A DNA stretch of 64,000 bases from positions 62,240,453 to 62,304,452 of the forward strand of contig NC_034413.1 in assembly GCF_002078875.1 (NCBI RefSeq). The letters run 5' to 3'. The stretch comes from Numida meleagris. Taxonomy: Eukaryota; Chordata; Aves; Galliformes; Numididae. The translations under genes and the position numbers were made by a program. Below are positions 11,201 through 26,200 of this stretch, piece by piece (the first letter of the stretch is position 1; each line of letters begins with the position of its first letter). The notes under the pieces were generated by a model. It searched no databases. It saw nothing but the letters and a program-made list of their open reading frames with translations, and was not told the DNA's origin.

Positions 11201-14200
11201 CCCGCAATGGCACTCTCCATGGCCTAGGGGACAAAATGGTGAGAGGGGCATCAGCGGTGACCCAGAGCAGTGCTGTGTGACACCAGTGTCTCTGCGAGGG
11301 TCCTCCCCTTCCAGAGCATCCCCTTGCAGCCCTGCTGTTAAGGGCCAGCCTGAGAAAATGCACAGGCTTAAACGCTTTCAATTACAGTAAGTGGCGTGGC
11401 TGGCTGCCCAGCAGCTGGTTTCAGAACAGCATCCATCAGCTCACTGGAAACACTGCTTGAATTCCTCCGTGGTTGGTCCCAAGGAGCAGGGATGCTTTTG
11501 AAGGCACGATTCGTCCACAAGGCTCATCAGCAACCTAATTACAGCTCAGCTTTCCCACTGGAAACAGCCTCAAGTAGCTCAGACAAGATAAATTATATAC
11601 ATGCTCTTCTCATCAGCACTAAACCACTGATAGCTCTGCCCCTCCCATTGCTCCAAGAACACCAGAGGGGTGACGAAGCATCATGTGTCCCTTGCCAGAA
11701 GTCCTGGGAGAACCTTCTGCTCTGTGGGCATTTTGTTTGTCCCAGCAGCCTCTTCTGTGCTCCCACCATTTGCTTTGGAGCCAGCCTGTGTGCTCAGACG
11801 TTACCAGGAGGAGGAGGCAGTGTTTACAAGACCTCTAAAGGTGACTTCCTCTGCCTAAATCTGATGCATTCATACCACTCAAGGTCCTGACTGGAGTGCA
11901 AGCCGTTCCCTGTCCTAGGAAAAGCAGCCCTGCATCATTAACTTCAGCTCAATCCCCTTGGACACTGCAGAGCTCAGCACAAGATGCAAATCTGCTAGAA
12001 ATCCATCTCTGAAAGTCCTGTTGCTCAGGAAATGGTTCAGTATATGCAAGCAGTTGGTGCCAGGCCAGTTCAGGAGGGCAGAGATCCTGTGCGTCCCTTC
12101 CAGCCCTGGCACGTTGGGATGGAGCCCGGACAGACTGAGATGGGGAACAACCACTTCCAAATCTGCGTCCTATTCCAGCGCTGCAACTGGAAAAATGAAC
12201 GAACAGCCTCTTGGAGAAAACAGCACTGGTTTCCACAGAGAAAAAGCTTTTATATATGAAGGTGACTAAGGGTGGGGTGTGAGCCTGAAATTCAAAAACA
12301 TGTTGACATGTGTTTTCTGCCTGCCCACACTGGCTTGAAGTGCAAGAAGTTCACCATGGGGAACAAGCCAAGAGTGGGAATTTCCATGTTGACCTTTAGC
12401 AGCAAAGACATTACCATCTGCACTAGTCTGAAAGAGTGGCCACTCCTGCAAGCACCAAGAGCTCCATTTGTGGTGCCTGGCATCTCCCAATCAGCATGGC
12501 CTGAAGGCTGAGTGGAACACATTGATGCCTCGTGTGGGCATGGCAGGAGTGGACCCACTTTCCCAAGTACACCCAGACCCCAGGATGGGAATTCACTCCC
12601 AAGATGAACCCAATCTTGCTTCCCAGATTGATGTTTGAGAAGAAAACACAGCCTCAGGTCCACCGAGAAGGGTGTGCTCCAGGCCCCCTGCTCCCGCAGC
12701 ACTCATGGTGCAGGACATCAGCACAGCCTTTAACCCTTAAGCCATATGGATTTGCATGGTCTCTATTAGAGCAGCTTTGCAAAGCCAAAATACATTCATT
12801 ATGTGCTCCAAACATAACAAGATGTTTTCTTCTGTTCCCATCCTTGAAATGAGAGGATATGAGACACTGAAAAGATCTTCATCTAGCCGGGAAATGACAA
12901 GCTCCCTCTGACTTTGGTAACGTACTTTCCAGCCAACCTTCAATTGTTAGGGGTAACACCCTCCAAACTCTGCGCACCTGCTATTGTCATTTTTGGTGGC
13001 CTGAATGACTGCTCTGAAAAAAAAAAAAAAAACAATACTGCTACAAAATAAAAGAGGAAAGCTGGGACAGGACCCGGTTAATACAAATAAGCACGTGCAA
13101 GCAATGCACAGCCTAGCCAGTGCCATCCCTTACACAGAGTGCCAAGCCCTGACCTCCACTCTTGCCATCTCACGTGTTGTTTGCATTCCCCAGGGTTAAA
13201 GGCATCAAAAATATCTGCCTACGGTAGAGGGAGCACCCAAAGCCCAGACACGATGCACTGCTGGGCCGGCCCTGCAGGATAGGAGCCTCCAGCCCCACAC
13301 TGTTTGCATGGGAGGGAGAAGGGCAGCGGAAGAGGCTGGGAGAGTTTGGAAACTTTCCGTTTGGGAAATGGCCCCGGTAAGACGCAGTGCCTGCTTAAGC
13401 AAATAAATCATCTGGATTGCCACTAATCTCTTTCCATGACTCAAAGGAGCCGCAGGCTGATGAGTACAGGGCTGCCAGATGCTCGGCACCGGCGGGCAGG
13501 GAGGGCTCGGGGAAGTTTATGAAGCAGAGATGGGAGATGCTCCCCTGTCCTGCAGGCTGCAGGAGCACCCCAGCCCAGTGTCCTTGCTGCAAAAGGGAGC
13601 TGAGGTCTCTGCGTGAACTGCAACATGTGCACCAACTGCCTCCACTCATGCCAGAAGAGCACTCGCCCACGCTCATTTACCCACAGCGCGGCGCTGAAAC
13701 AACAAACCAAGCACTTAAAGGCAGATAATAGGGAAAAAGAGCTTTTCTGCGCATTAATTACACAAGACACCATGGACTTGTGCATCCTGCCACTGCATTA
13801 ATGTCAGTGGATATTTATATCTCAAAGCATAGGGGTTTTGGCCAAGAATCGGTGAGGCTTTAAATAATCCTTTACTCAACCCCAGCGCTGGCTGAGCTCA
13901 CAGTTCCACCACTGAAAATAGCACCAGCGACGCAGACCAATAAAAGCAAAGCTGAAGGAAGAAATCCATGCCTGAGCTGCAACTTCAGCCCTGGGCACCA
14001 CGAGCCGCATCACCAACTCCATGTTACTGTCAGCATCCCAATGACAATAATCCTCACCCCCTTCATCCTTCACATTTCTCCCTCACTTGGGAGCTTCTGG
14101 GTTAAATAGGAACTGTGCAGGGAGCTCAGGGCTCTGGGAACTGCAGGCTCACTTTGGCGAGCCGTGGCAGAGCGGATTTCCTGCAGAGCCCTGCCAGCCT

Positions 14201-17200
14201 TTCCTCATCTTCGTTCTCACCCCTACAGAAACCCAGCTGAAATGCAGTCACAAGATGAGTCCTTGCTGCCCGATTTGGCTTTTTGATGTCTCATTTCCTG
14301 CATTTCTTAAAATAAAGCCTTTTTTTTCCTGGTTAAGTAATCTCAGCACTCCACAAATGTCTTGACTTTTGCTTACATGAGCGTCTCAGCCCCACGTGGC
14401 TTTTTGGATGGGGACGCAGAGCTGGGAACTGGGAGCTTTCAGGACCTGCTGCCGACTCTGCTACAGCTGCTGGGAGCAACACAGGGCTGCCAGACCCAAG
14501 GGGATGAAACTGGGATGGTTGTAATGGTTCCAGTACAGCTGTGGGTTGAAGTAACCCAACCAAAGTGGGTACATACTCATTCACGGCTTCATCATCTCTT
14601 AGGAGCTTGGTATGGAAGGCACTGGAAAAATAGCTGATAATTCCTATCACCTTCCTTGCTGCAGGTGATGATCCATGGGTCCACAACCAGGAGCTTCTCC
14701 CCCATTTATCATAGAATCGTTTGAGTTGGAAGGGACCCTTACAGGCCACCTGGTCCAACCACCCGCAGTGAGCAGGGACACCTACAGCTCCATCAGGTGC
14801 TCAGAGCTTGGTCCTGCCTGACCCTGAGCATCTCCAGAGACAGGGCATCCATTACCCCCATACTCCTTGATCCACCTCTGCAGGTGCAGCATGGCAGGTC
14901 AGCAGGGATAGATTTCAGCACGCACACATAAAAAAAACACCCAGTTCCCTTAGATTTATTCTTAAAATAAAGCTTGGCTCCAAAACAAAGCTGCAGGATC
15001 CCAAATGCCTGAACTCCGGGGTCAAATTCTATGGTTCAAGCCCATCCTTAAAATGAAAAGCAGGCTAACTCTCAACCTACCGAGGCACAAATGTGCTGAA
15101 TGTCCTTTCAGCTGGACCTCATTACAAGGAGTGGTCCCCAGAGCAAAGAGACATTCTTTCTCTGCAGAATCCAGTGCTGCGGGAGCCTTGCCCAGTTCCG
15201 CGTTAGGATGCAAACACATAATCTGGTGCAAGTTCACCAAAGGTCCATGGTTTGGGGATGGATTTCTCCCTTCCCAAAGAAGCCGAAAGTCGTCAGAATT
15301 TCATTCAAAATAAGATATAGAAAAAGAGAAAGAACCCACAGCTGCACTGCACTTTTAGGTCTCATGTTTGGTTTTCTAAACCAAGTAAAATTCAGGGGCT
15401 GTCTGTGCATGCCAATAAGAAACACAATTTCACTCACCTGCTTGCTTTAGACTTTCAGCCTCTCAACCCAAAATACAGCATTCATTTCCAACTGTTTCTT
15501 TCTGTTAATTACTGCAATCAGAAAGGTCAAATCCAGGCACCAAAGGAACGAGCCATAAAGGCAGAGCATTTAGGCAAGATCACCTCACACCACAACCTCC
15601 CTCTGAGGAGCACGTGCTTGACACAGCTTGCTTTCCAAGTCCGTATCATTCGTATTTTGGGGGCTTTCTGGAGGTTGTTGTCCATGGGGCAGCTGCACCT
15701 GCACGCAGGGTCAGGCAGGTGCCAGTGACATGAAATGGCACTTCTTGCTGCTGCTTTAAGAGAGACCCCCAGGCAGAGCTCTGGCTCTCGCAAAGATGTA
15801 GAAGACGTCACTGCTGTATTCTTTTAATTCTGCCATGGCATTTAATGCCTCATTAGCATGCATTAATGGTTGCAAAAGGCCTGCTTGAGGGCAAGAAGAA
15901 ACCCCAAGTGAAAAGCGGCCGGAACAGCAGCGCTCTGTGCGGTCAGGTCCTTGAAGGGATCGCTGCCAGAGTTGGGGAGGGCTGCAAGTCTTTGACAGCA
16001 CCAAGGGCCTGGGCAGGGGGAAAGCAGGGGGAAGAAAAGCCAGCACTTCCCTCTTGTGCATGGAATGGGACTTCTGGAGAAACAGAGCTCAGTCTTTCGG
16101 GGATGAAATCCCAAATCTGTCAGTTTCTCATGGTGTCTCCCAGGCTGTGGCTGTTTGGGGCTGACAAAACTGGCCCAAGCCGTTCTGCAAGCATCAGAAC
16201 AGATGGGGCTGGAAACAGAAAAATCCTTTAGCGGATGCCCAGCACAAATACGGGCGACACATATGGGTGTTCCCCAAGCACAGATGGTCCCTGGGGAATC
16301 CCCCAGCACTGCTGGAGTGCGGCCTTGGGGAGGTCCCTAAGGATCCAGCACAGAGCTGCACCAAAGGAAGAAGTCCAGGGCAAGAGGAGGAGGTACCATT
16401 TGGTTTGTACAAGAGGGAAAAGGGTTCCTAGGAGGGGAAGGCAGGAGCAGGGTGCAAGGCTTCTTATGCTATTTCAGGTCTTCAGCTCTCTGCCTTCAGA
16501 TTGGGCATGGAGCAAGATGGGAAAGGCACACACTCAGAGGCAAACAGCACACATCTCAGGACTGCATTGAGGAGAGAGTGGAACAGAAACCAGGTTAAAA
16601 GAGAAAAAGAAATAAATACAGAGAGGAAGCAGAAGAGAAAGGCTGAGGAAGGGTGGAGAAGCAGGGAGATTTCAGGAGACTCACAGGGAGGGCCCCCTCT
16701 CACCTGCAAGAGCCACCATGAATTTGCATGCCCTACCAGTTCCTTCCAATTGCCCAGCAGCACGGAGATGAGTAGAAAGAATCCACCTAATCCCTCCAAC
16801 CCCAAGCCCTGCTGCCCTGGACCTTACATCTCTCCAGGCTGCCCCACATGATGGGAGCAAATGGAGCTGACCCAATGACCCCTAATTTCTTCATGCTAAT
16901 CCACATGATGAGAGCAAATGGAACATGCCCAGCTTAGCAGCTAAACCCAGAGAAAGCAGAGGAGGCCCCCCGGCTGGGCTTGGCTTATTACAAAATGTCT
17001 GCAGTGTCTGTATAAATTCTCATCAAAGCCAAAACGTTTCTTGGGCCCCACCAGGTGACGCTTATGGGCTAAGACTGGAAGGATACACCATGAGTCAGAG
17101 GTCTACTTTTTCCTCTTTCTCATTCAGGTGGAAGACCCTGAGATGCCTGCACCATGTCTGCTGGCTGCTGAGCAGCAGCAATGGGCACACAGTACTCATC

Positions 17201-20200
17201 TCTGCCCAGGGTGGGGAGGATGAAAAGAGACGGAAAAGGGACACTCACAGCCCTGTAACACTAATAACAAAAGAAATCTTTCTGCATTTCCAAGCAGTGA
17301 TGTGCACCTGCGCTCAGTTTCTGCATTTTTACTCAAGCCCCCAATTTTTTTTTTTTTAAATTCCCCAAATGAAAATAACCCCAAAGACAGCAAAACTTGA
17401 CATGACAGAAAAGAAAACACAGCAGATGTGGTTTAAGCTCTGTTCCGTCTTTCTTCCACAGGGCATCCTTTTTCCTTCGGGGCTATGCACCACTTGCTGT
17501 GTACAGCAGGGCAGCGAAGCAGCCAAGGCTGCAGGCACAGGGAAGTTCCCCTCCCCTCCCCAACCACACTCAGCCACCACCTCCACCTCTGGAGTCACCC
17601 AGCACTACCCACTTCTTTCTTAACAAAACACAGCAGTTTCTGGTAAAAGCTTGCATGGTAGGAATGAAGATTGCTGAGATGAAAAAAAAAAAAAATTGTT
17701 ATAGCTGGGCTCCTTCTGTTCCTGCATCTGAACCCTCCCTGTCACACCAGTCCTGGTGCAAGCAGACAGATGATGACTTCAGAAGTGGGGAAAAGGTCTG
17801 CTTCCATGCCAAGTGTCTCATCCTGTAGGAATTAGTACAGTAACAGACTGCACCAGGAATCACAAGGCAGAGATGCCAGCAGTGCCAGCAGACATGAGCA
17901 CTGCCCTCAAAGCACGGGGCTAGCATGTTCTGTGTCTCTTGCATAACCAGAAACTGCAGCACCGGCGCTGGGCAGCATCTTCCCATGAGATCCAGCGCAA
18001 GGATGGAGCTGCTGAACCCTGATGCGGCGCCTGCAACCAGGAACTCCTACAACAAATTGCAGAAGCACGAGTCTGATTTCTAATGGGAGGTTGTAGCAAA
18101 ACAAACAAAAGCCTTATGTCACCGTGTGCCAGCACAGGCTGAAAACCCAGAGTTCTTCCCCATTTAACAGAACCAGGAAAGGGAAGCAGTCAGAAATAAC
18201 TATGGAGGCCATGAGGGATTTGCACACCCTCAGCAGTTTCTGAAGTGGTTTCCACAGGACAGTTGCAGGACTATGTATGTAGAGTCTCTGTGCAATAAGC
18301 CACGGTTTTTCAGTTGAGTTGCCATTTCCTAAATCCCCTTTCTGAAGTGGTTTTGGTATTTGAGTGTATTTGCAAATCTGACAGTGCTTTTTCTGTCAGC
18401 ATTGGTGAAGACAAGGAAATTTCCCTAGACACACCGAAGTAAAGGAGATGCTGTACTACCCATAACCCCTGCAAATATGGGTCGGAGCACTGCAGCTAAC
18501 AAAGCGTGGCCTTCAGCAAACCAGTCTTGTTCATTAGTGGCCAGTGCATGATGCTCTCACCAGGGCCTCTCCTCCCTCTTACTACCTCATTTTATGGGAC
18601 CTTTAGGAATGCAATTAGCACTGAGATGTTTCCTCCTTTGTCAGATCTGCTGGAAGGCAGCCAAGGGGTCCAAAAGCCATGGGGATGCACAGTGATCTGC
18701 AAATTCCTGAGCTGGGCTCCAGGCAGGGAGGCAGGCAGTGAGCAGAGGTCTCTGCCTCTCCATGGCAGCCATCCAAACTATCTAGGAAAGGCCAGACCCT
18801 GTGCTCAAGCTCCCAACATGATGCACAGCTGTGTGCAGCATTCAGAAACTCTTCTGTCCTCTCCTTCTTCAGAAAAGCTGAATCCACCAGGGCAACTTCT
18901 TCCAGAGACCTGCTGCTCCTTAGGGGCAGTTTGGGGCACACCCCACACCACGCTGCTGTGCAAGCTCAGGCACTTTTGGTGAGCTGGAGAAGCCCCAGGC
19001 CCCTCAGGCTGACAAAACTACCTCAACACATTATGGATGCTTGCTACAGCTCAGATTTAGCATTGTAATGGCTGGAATTTAGAAGAAAAAAAGGCTACAA
19101 AACAATAAAATACCAAGAAGCATGGTGAGAACCACCCCACCAGCCCACCCTTGTTGCTGCTTGGCCTCAGCTTATGCTTTGGTTTTCTTTCACAGCTATA
19201 AAAAGGACTTTTAAATGACTTAAAAACTGGCACATCCCAAAGCAGCTCTGCCCTTCCTCTCACCATCAGCAACCCTCCACTAGGACAGAAGAAAGCAGGT
19301 GCAGCAGAAGACACACAACTTGCCATGGTGCTGTTTCCAGCTGCTGCCAAAATCCAGGGGACCACCATTCTCATCTGCAGACAATGCAGAAACACTGCTG
19401 GCCAGTCTGCAGGAAAATGAGCCCCAACAGCCCCTACCTGCCTACCAACACAACTGCCTCCAGCAGCCCAGGGAGTGGTGCAGTCACCGTCCCTGGAGAT
19501 GTTCAGGAACTGTGTAGATGTGGCACTGAGGGACATGGTCAGTGGGCATGGTGGGGATGGGCTGGGGTTAGACTTGTTTATCTTAGTGGTCTTTTCCAAC
19601 TTTACTGAGTCTATGATTCCATACATGCACAACACAGGGGTGGCCCGTCACTTACTCAGAAACCTGCAGGGTAAGGCATAGTGGGGAAAAATCCCTCCAC
19701 TTCTCCAGAGAACAGTGAAAATCAGCTGCTTTTCCGAGCTTACTCTACTAACAAGGGAGCTAACACAAACCTGCGCAGCATTTTGGAAATTTGGTCTGAG
19801 ATTTTCACTTGAGGAAACACTTCACTTTGAAAAGAAACAAGTTTTGAAGAGTAACATTTTACCCAGCTCCAGGTGGAAGAATTATATCTTAGGGCTGTGT
19901 GCAAGATAAACTGCATGACCTCAGACTGACAAGGTGTTAAAACCTTTTTAGCAAACACCGCTAAACAGCTCCTCTGCCTTTGCTCAAGCAAAACAGACCA
20001 GCTATATCTTGACCAGTGGATGATTTGTTTTCCCAGTGGGCAGAAAAATCTGCATGTAAAGTATCTTCAGGAATCTCCAACACAAGTTTTATCTAATGAG
20101 TAACAGACGGAAACTCAGCCCTGCCTTTCACCTGCCTCATACCAGGGGATCGCTTCAAATGTGTTATCTTCAAAAAAAGATGGTTTCTATGCAGGCACAT

Positions 20201-23200
20201 GGCACAAGTGGAGAAATCCAACTTAAGAAGGCAAGACAAAGCCTGGGAGAATCCAAGCCTGTGAGGGTTTTAATAGAATCACAGAATGGTTGGGTTGGAG
20301 GAGACCTTAAAGCCTACCAGTCCTAACCCCCTGCTGTGGGCTGGTTGCCAGGCTGCCCAGGGCCTCATCCAACCTGGCATTGAGCACCTCCAGGGAATGG
20401 GGCACCTCCAGCTCCCTGGGTAGCCTGCACCACATCACCCTCTGAGTAAATAATTTCTTTCTCACATGTAACCTAAATCTCCTTTCTTTTAGCTTAAAGC
20501 CGTTCTCCCTTGTCCTATCACTATCAGACCACATAAGAAGTCATTCTACCTCCAGTTTATAAGGTCCCCTTATGTACAGGAAGGCCACAATGAGATCTCC
20601 TCGGAGCCTTCTCTTCTCCAGGCTGAACAAACCCAGTTCCCCCAGTCTTTCTTAGTAGAAGAGTTGCTCCAGCCCTTGGAGCATCCTCATGGCCTCCCTC
20701 TGGACCCACTTCAGGAAACCCGCTCCCTAAAGATCAACACCAAAGCCACGACTTTGCAGCCCGAGCAAAGCGGAGGGTGCGGGGTGGGATGGCACCTACC
20801 TGAGCAGAGGACTCCCTTGTACCGGGCGCAGGAGAAGTCGTCGCACTCGCAGAAGGGCCCATAGATGTTCCCGAACTCACTCTCGTAGCAGACGCACTGG
20901 TTGCAGCTGCACTCCCCCCGCCCGCTGCAGACGGGCTTTCCCTCCACCTCACGGCACAGCCCGGGCTGGGTCTCCCCACCGGCCCCCTCCTCGCACTCGC
21001 AGCGGGCCCCCAGGTAGCCGGCATCACACTCGCACAGGCCGCAGGCGTAGGTCCCGTTGCCGCTGCACTTGCCGCTGGCCGGCTCGGCATGGCCGGTGCA
21101 GCCGCAGAGACAGTTGTAGGTGACGGCCACCTCCAGTGTGTCACGAAAGCCGGCCGGCTTGATGGTGAAGACATGGGAGGTGTCCTCGGCCGGGCAGCCG
21201 CGGGCCTCCACTGACACCTCAAAGGAAACCTGGGGAGAGAGGATGAGGGGGGAGTCAGTGTGCGGCCCAAAATGGCCTGCCAGGTGTGGATGAACCACCC
21301 CAACCCCACATCTCATGTGGGCACCTCAGCGCCCTGATAGCCCATCGACGTTTTGGCCTCCTCCTCACCCCTCACCGCCACTCTGGTTCCCCATATGGGC
21401 CACATGTGACACAAGCAAGATAAGCACAGGCACAAAGCTGGCGTTTCACCCCCGCAAACCACATGCCAAGGGGAGAACCACCAAGAGGGAAGTGCTGGTG
21501 CTGTGTGAGGGGAGCCCCACATAACTGTGCAGCCACACTCCTCACCATCTTCATGCCCCCACAGCTTCTGCTTGCTGAACCCACATCTCAGCCCTCATCA
21601 AAGCGTTCATTATTCCGTGGGTAGCTCATTTCAAAAGATACCACAGGCATTCGAGTGAAGTTTCATGGCTTACTACCATCACCCATGAGGATTAATGTTC
21701 TCCATCACAGACCGCTGGTTTCTGTGAGGCAGGAGGGAGTCTGTCTATTGCATGAAATAACCGGGGCAAAAGTCTAGCAAACAGCCAGGTTTTCATAACA
21801 GCAAAAATACGACATTTTCTTGAAAGTAAGTACCAGCACAGATCTAGCCAGCACAGCACGAGGACCCAAGGTGTCTACAAGGTGAAGGATTTAGTGCGTT
21901 TTGTGGGAATCCTGACCTGCATCACTCATAAAGCCCCAATTAGGGAGCACACATAAACTGCAGAGGACGTAGAATCATAGAACCATTAAGGATGGAACAC
22001 CAAATCCAAACCCAGCCCATCCCACCATGCCCGCTGACCATATCCCTCAGTGTCACATCTCCATGGTTCTTGAACATACCCAGGGACGGTAACTCCACCA
22101 CCTCCCTGTGCAGTCTGTGCCAATGCCTCAACACTCATCCCGAGAAGAGATTTTTCCTAATATTCAACCTGAACCTCCCCTGGCACAACTTAAGGCCGTT
22201 ACATCAGAAAGCAAGCTCCGGGCATCACCCTGCTCCCTTCCACACAGCACCAGCACCAAACCCCAGCAGGTCAGGACCCAGTGCCATTGTTAATCCCCTA
22301 GGGGAAGCTCTCTCAGCTGCTCACAGGAGCTAGACCCTGGTCTTCATAGAAGCTGCTGAGCAGGACGGGGTTGCAGGGACAAGCTGCAGCAGCTGGGTGA
22401 GCTCTGTCTTTATGCCAAAGCCCAGAACCCAGGCTTAGCCACCAGATTAATGCTCTTGCTCCAGGGGCCCTGGCTTTGCTGGGGACATCAGAAGGGCACG
22501 TGCCTATGGTTGGCACAGCTCCAGGGACTGATTCTACCCGCTGAGCTGAAATCCAGTAATGTCAGCTAAAATGCTGAGGCCACCTCCCTTTTTAACACTT
22601 CTCATGGCCCTTATTTGGAGGGGTAAAAGTTCAGCTACTGTTTATTCTTCCAAACTATTTTTAAATGCCCAAGTGCTTAGTACTCTGGTATGTTTTTAAA
22701 GCCGTTCTTCTCAAATAAGGAAATCATCCTGCTAATGAGTCCTCACAAACAGCAAAGGCCTGGAGAAGGGCTCAGGATTCCCAGCCAAGCTGAACCAGCT
22801 GGCCCTGCAGTGCAGTGCTGATGCCAGGTGACAACGTGCCCTCCAGCCCTGCACATGAGGTAGGCTCATGCCCAATGTGTTCAGGTGCATCTGGACTTCA
22901 CAGAATAACAGAATCACAGAATCATTTGAGCTGGACATTTATAGGCCATCTAGTCCAACTCCCCTGCCATGAAGAGGGAACAGCTGTTCAGTTGGCAGAG
23001 CTGGTCTCAGTGAGTTTTTACATTACCATGTTTTTGAGGCTAGCACAGGAAGATGGACATCCAGGATGTGCAGAGAGATGGACTCACCGTATCTCCTATC
23101 TTGAGATCTCCACATTTTCTGAGCCCAGGGTAGGACTGTCCATCCTGGCACGTGGCAGTAAAGGTCAAGCCAATGTCCTCAGGGCTGTCCCAGACAGTGA

Positions 23201-26200
23201 GTTCTACTTTGGACCGAATGCTCTGGAAACACAGCGAGAAAGAAAGTTGTCAGGTTAATATAGGCAGGCAGGTTTCTTTCGTAGAGCACTCTGCTTTGGT
23301 ATTTTCTGTTGTATTCAGAAGGCAGCCAGGACATCTGTGCACCAAGATGCAAAACAATACCTGGAATTGGACCGGAGCACCTGGGGATGGTTTATGCACT
23401 CTACAAGGGTCATGATGAACACTGAAGCCCGTACTGGAAAGATATGCATACACAACAAAACAAAAAAGGAAACATACTCAACCACAAATGGACCATTTGC
23501 TTCATCTCTGAGCTGAAGGTCAGAGCTTTGTGCGCACATCTGCACCTCCTCCATAGCAAAGTCTGTTGGAAGAGTGCAGAGCGTGATGCTGGCATCCATC
23601 CCGTGATGCCTTTCGTACTGCACAAAGGCGGCATAAAACCACACTTGAAACTGAATCAGCAACTCTGTCCTTTCTTGATTCAGCACAAACTGGTCAGAAA
23701 AACATTTTTTTCCCCCTCTAAAGAGAAAATGCCAGACCATTCTGGATATGTCAGTAGCAAATACCAGGTTTTCCGTGGTGAAATAATGTAAAATCTCTTT
23801 CTTTGTGAAACATTTTAAAGTGAAAAATGTTCTCTATCAGTGATATTTTGGTATGCTCCTATCCCCTTCCTTCTTCTCATCTCTCCGCTCTGCTGCACAA
23901 CCCAGACTTCTTAAGCCAAAACAAAATAAAGGGAAAACTCTGTTTATAAGTATTAATGTGAAAGGAAGTGACGCATTGTGAGTGGTGTCCAAGGAAGACA
24001 AAGGCTACAGAACACAGGACACCAGGTCAGAAGGACATGGTATGACCTTACCTGGGTCATTCTTATGTTCTGATGCAAACACCAAGATTTCTTATCAGCC
24101 TTACAGGGTAGTACTATTAGCCTAATTGAAATGCCAATTATTATTAGCCACTTGGCACTGTAACACAGCATACCTCCTCAAAGCACTGCAGCCACTATTA
24201 GAGGGGTTTTGCTGCTGTGCTCTTTGGTGGCCCTCCGGCCTGCAATACCTTCAGAGATGAGCAGGAGACACCAGAGACAAAGTATTTCCACAACAGACTT
24301 TCACACATGGTCACACTGAGTCACACATCTCACGCACCCAACATCCTCCTAGAAGCAGAGAGCTGAACCATAAGGATCCAGCAAGAAGTCAACAGAAATG
24401 CAGATAGCTATCCTACTAGCTTGCTATCTAGCTGCTTCTGGTCACTCTGCTCCCCTTATCACCACAGAGATGCTATGACCAACCCAAGGATGCCACTCAA
24501 GCTGTGTCATGTCCCTGAGAGGTCACTGTGCATCAAATAGCAAAGAAATGGTCTATTTTTCTAACAGCAGGGCAGTCTGTGACAACTATTAAATCCGGCT
24601 TGCATTTATGGTGCAATCCTACACATAAAAGATGTGAGACCAAACCCCTGCTTTGCTGCAGGCTTCTTTGGACAGCCCTGTGCTCCTGCTCCAGCTCATG
24701 CATGGAAGACCCAAGAAGCGCTTTACTTCCTTGCCAGCCCAGCAAGGGCCCAAGAGATGACATCAGCTCAACCATCAGCATCATCCTAAAGAGGACAAGC
24801 AGCTCCTTTCCCTCCCCAGGGTGGATGCAAGCACGTCAGCAGTGACCCACTGTGGACAGGACCAGAGAGATGCAGCCAAGCCTGGGTGGAGCACACGAGG
24901 CAGGGCCGAGCAAGCTCAGCTCTTGGCGCTCCCACCACAGCAGCTGTGGTGCTAAAACACACTTACGTTGTAGGCCTTGACGATCAGCTCGATGATATTC
25001 TTGGAGTCCTTGTGCAAAATCTCCACCGTGGTCCCAGGAATCAAGGCAGTGAAGTTCTTGAAAAGACAACAAGCGGAAAACGCGCTGCAATGCAATGCGA
25101 TGTGGCAGCCGAGCTTCCCCGGGAGCGGGTGTGGAGCATGAGCTCAGCCCCCAGCCCCATGGAGACTTCCACCACCTCGCTGCTTGCCTGGCTCAGTGCA
25201 GAGTATGTACTTCCAAACACCCGACCTGCATCCACACATCCCCCCACCCGCTCCTGCCACGAGGCAGCCCTGGGGAAGAGCCTCCTGCCGTGAGAATGGC
25301 AAAAAAGCTCAGGTTGGGGCTGGGGCGATGGAAAAACACAGCTGGACAGCAGCACCGTGCTGGATTAGGCAATGGGATTGAGTCACAGCGGAATGGGCTG
25401 AACAGGTTTCTGCTCTCCCGTCTGCTGCACGGCTGGCAAGATTAGGCTAGGGTCTATTTTAGGTGTGTAGACGCTCACTACCACAGAGATCTGTTTGCGC
25501 TAAGCAGCTTTAGCGCTTTTCACTGAATGACTGCGCTCTGGGCGCTAGAAGGGAGAGGTGACAGCTGTGCCAAGCTGGTGTGACCTAAGGGCACTGTGGC
25601 GAAGATGCTTTCAAGAGGGACCCTAAGCCCTGCCCACGGGTGGCTCAGCAGCACTTACTTTGTACAGGACATAATGGCTTTTTGTAACAGCAAAAATCAG
25701 GTGGATGTTGTTTTCAGCCAGTTTCTCACCAAGGAGCGCCAGGGAAGGATAATCCTAGGGGCAAAAAGAAAAAAGAAAAACACAGAAAGACTGATGGGTA
25801 GCACAAAGAATAATTCCATTACTCTTCTCCTCCCAGCAGCAAAACCTGGGCACTTCACTGCAGTGTGAAGTCCCTGATGCACCACTACATCCACAACTGA
25901 AATAGCAGAAACATTCTGGCATTCTGGTAAATCTGTCACCCCCTAAATATTTCTGCTGCATCTATCATTAGAATGTATGACACCATGAGCCACAGCAATA
26001 CCTGAAACAATTTTTTTTTCCCTCCTCTTTCCACTTTGCCATCAGCCTAAGTACATGCGTAATAACCTCGTTTCTACCTCCAGGGATGCAAGACAAGACC
26101 ATGATCTAGAACTGCACTAAGCAGAAATGTGTGGTTTTTCTCTGAAAGCTGAAATATCCATTGCCTGCTCTTGATGCATGGTAGAGCCATGAAGAGATGA

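Larger units (their letters stand above)
11224..20799 (-). other. ITGB5 intron 10 (largest)
   Basis: About 9.6 kb, bounded by GTAGGT and CCCTAG. It contains CR1 pieces at 14709-14885, 19462-19622 and 20274-20716, poly(A) runs near 13019 and 17681, a CTCF-like motif at 17048-17062 and a motif-dense segment at 15801-15880. Reading frames here look random; no hidden exon recognised. Confidence 0.75.
21230..23087 (-). other. ITGB5 intron 9
   Basis: Bounded by GTGAGT and CCCCAG. Contains minus-oriented CR1 pieces at 21971-22201 and 22899-22985. Otherwise nothing recognised. Confidence 0.8.

Noticed and set aside
19057..19635. 192-codon minus-strand frame in ITGB5 intron 10
   Set aside because: Part of it is antisense CR1 sequence and the rest resembles nothing known.
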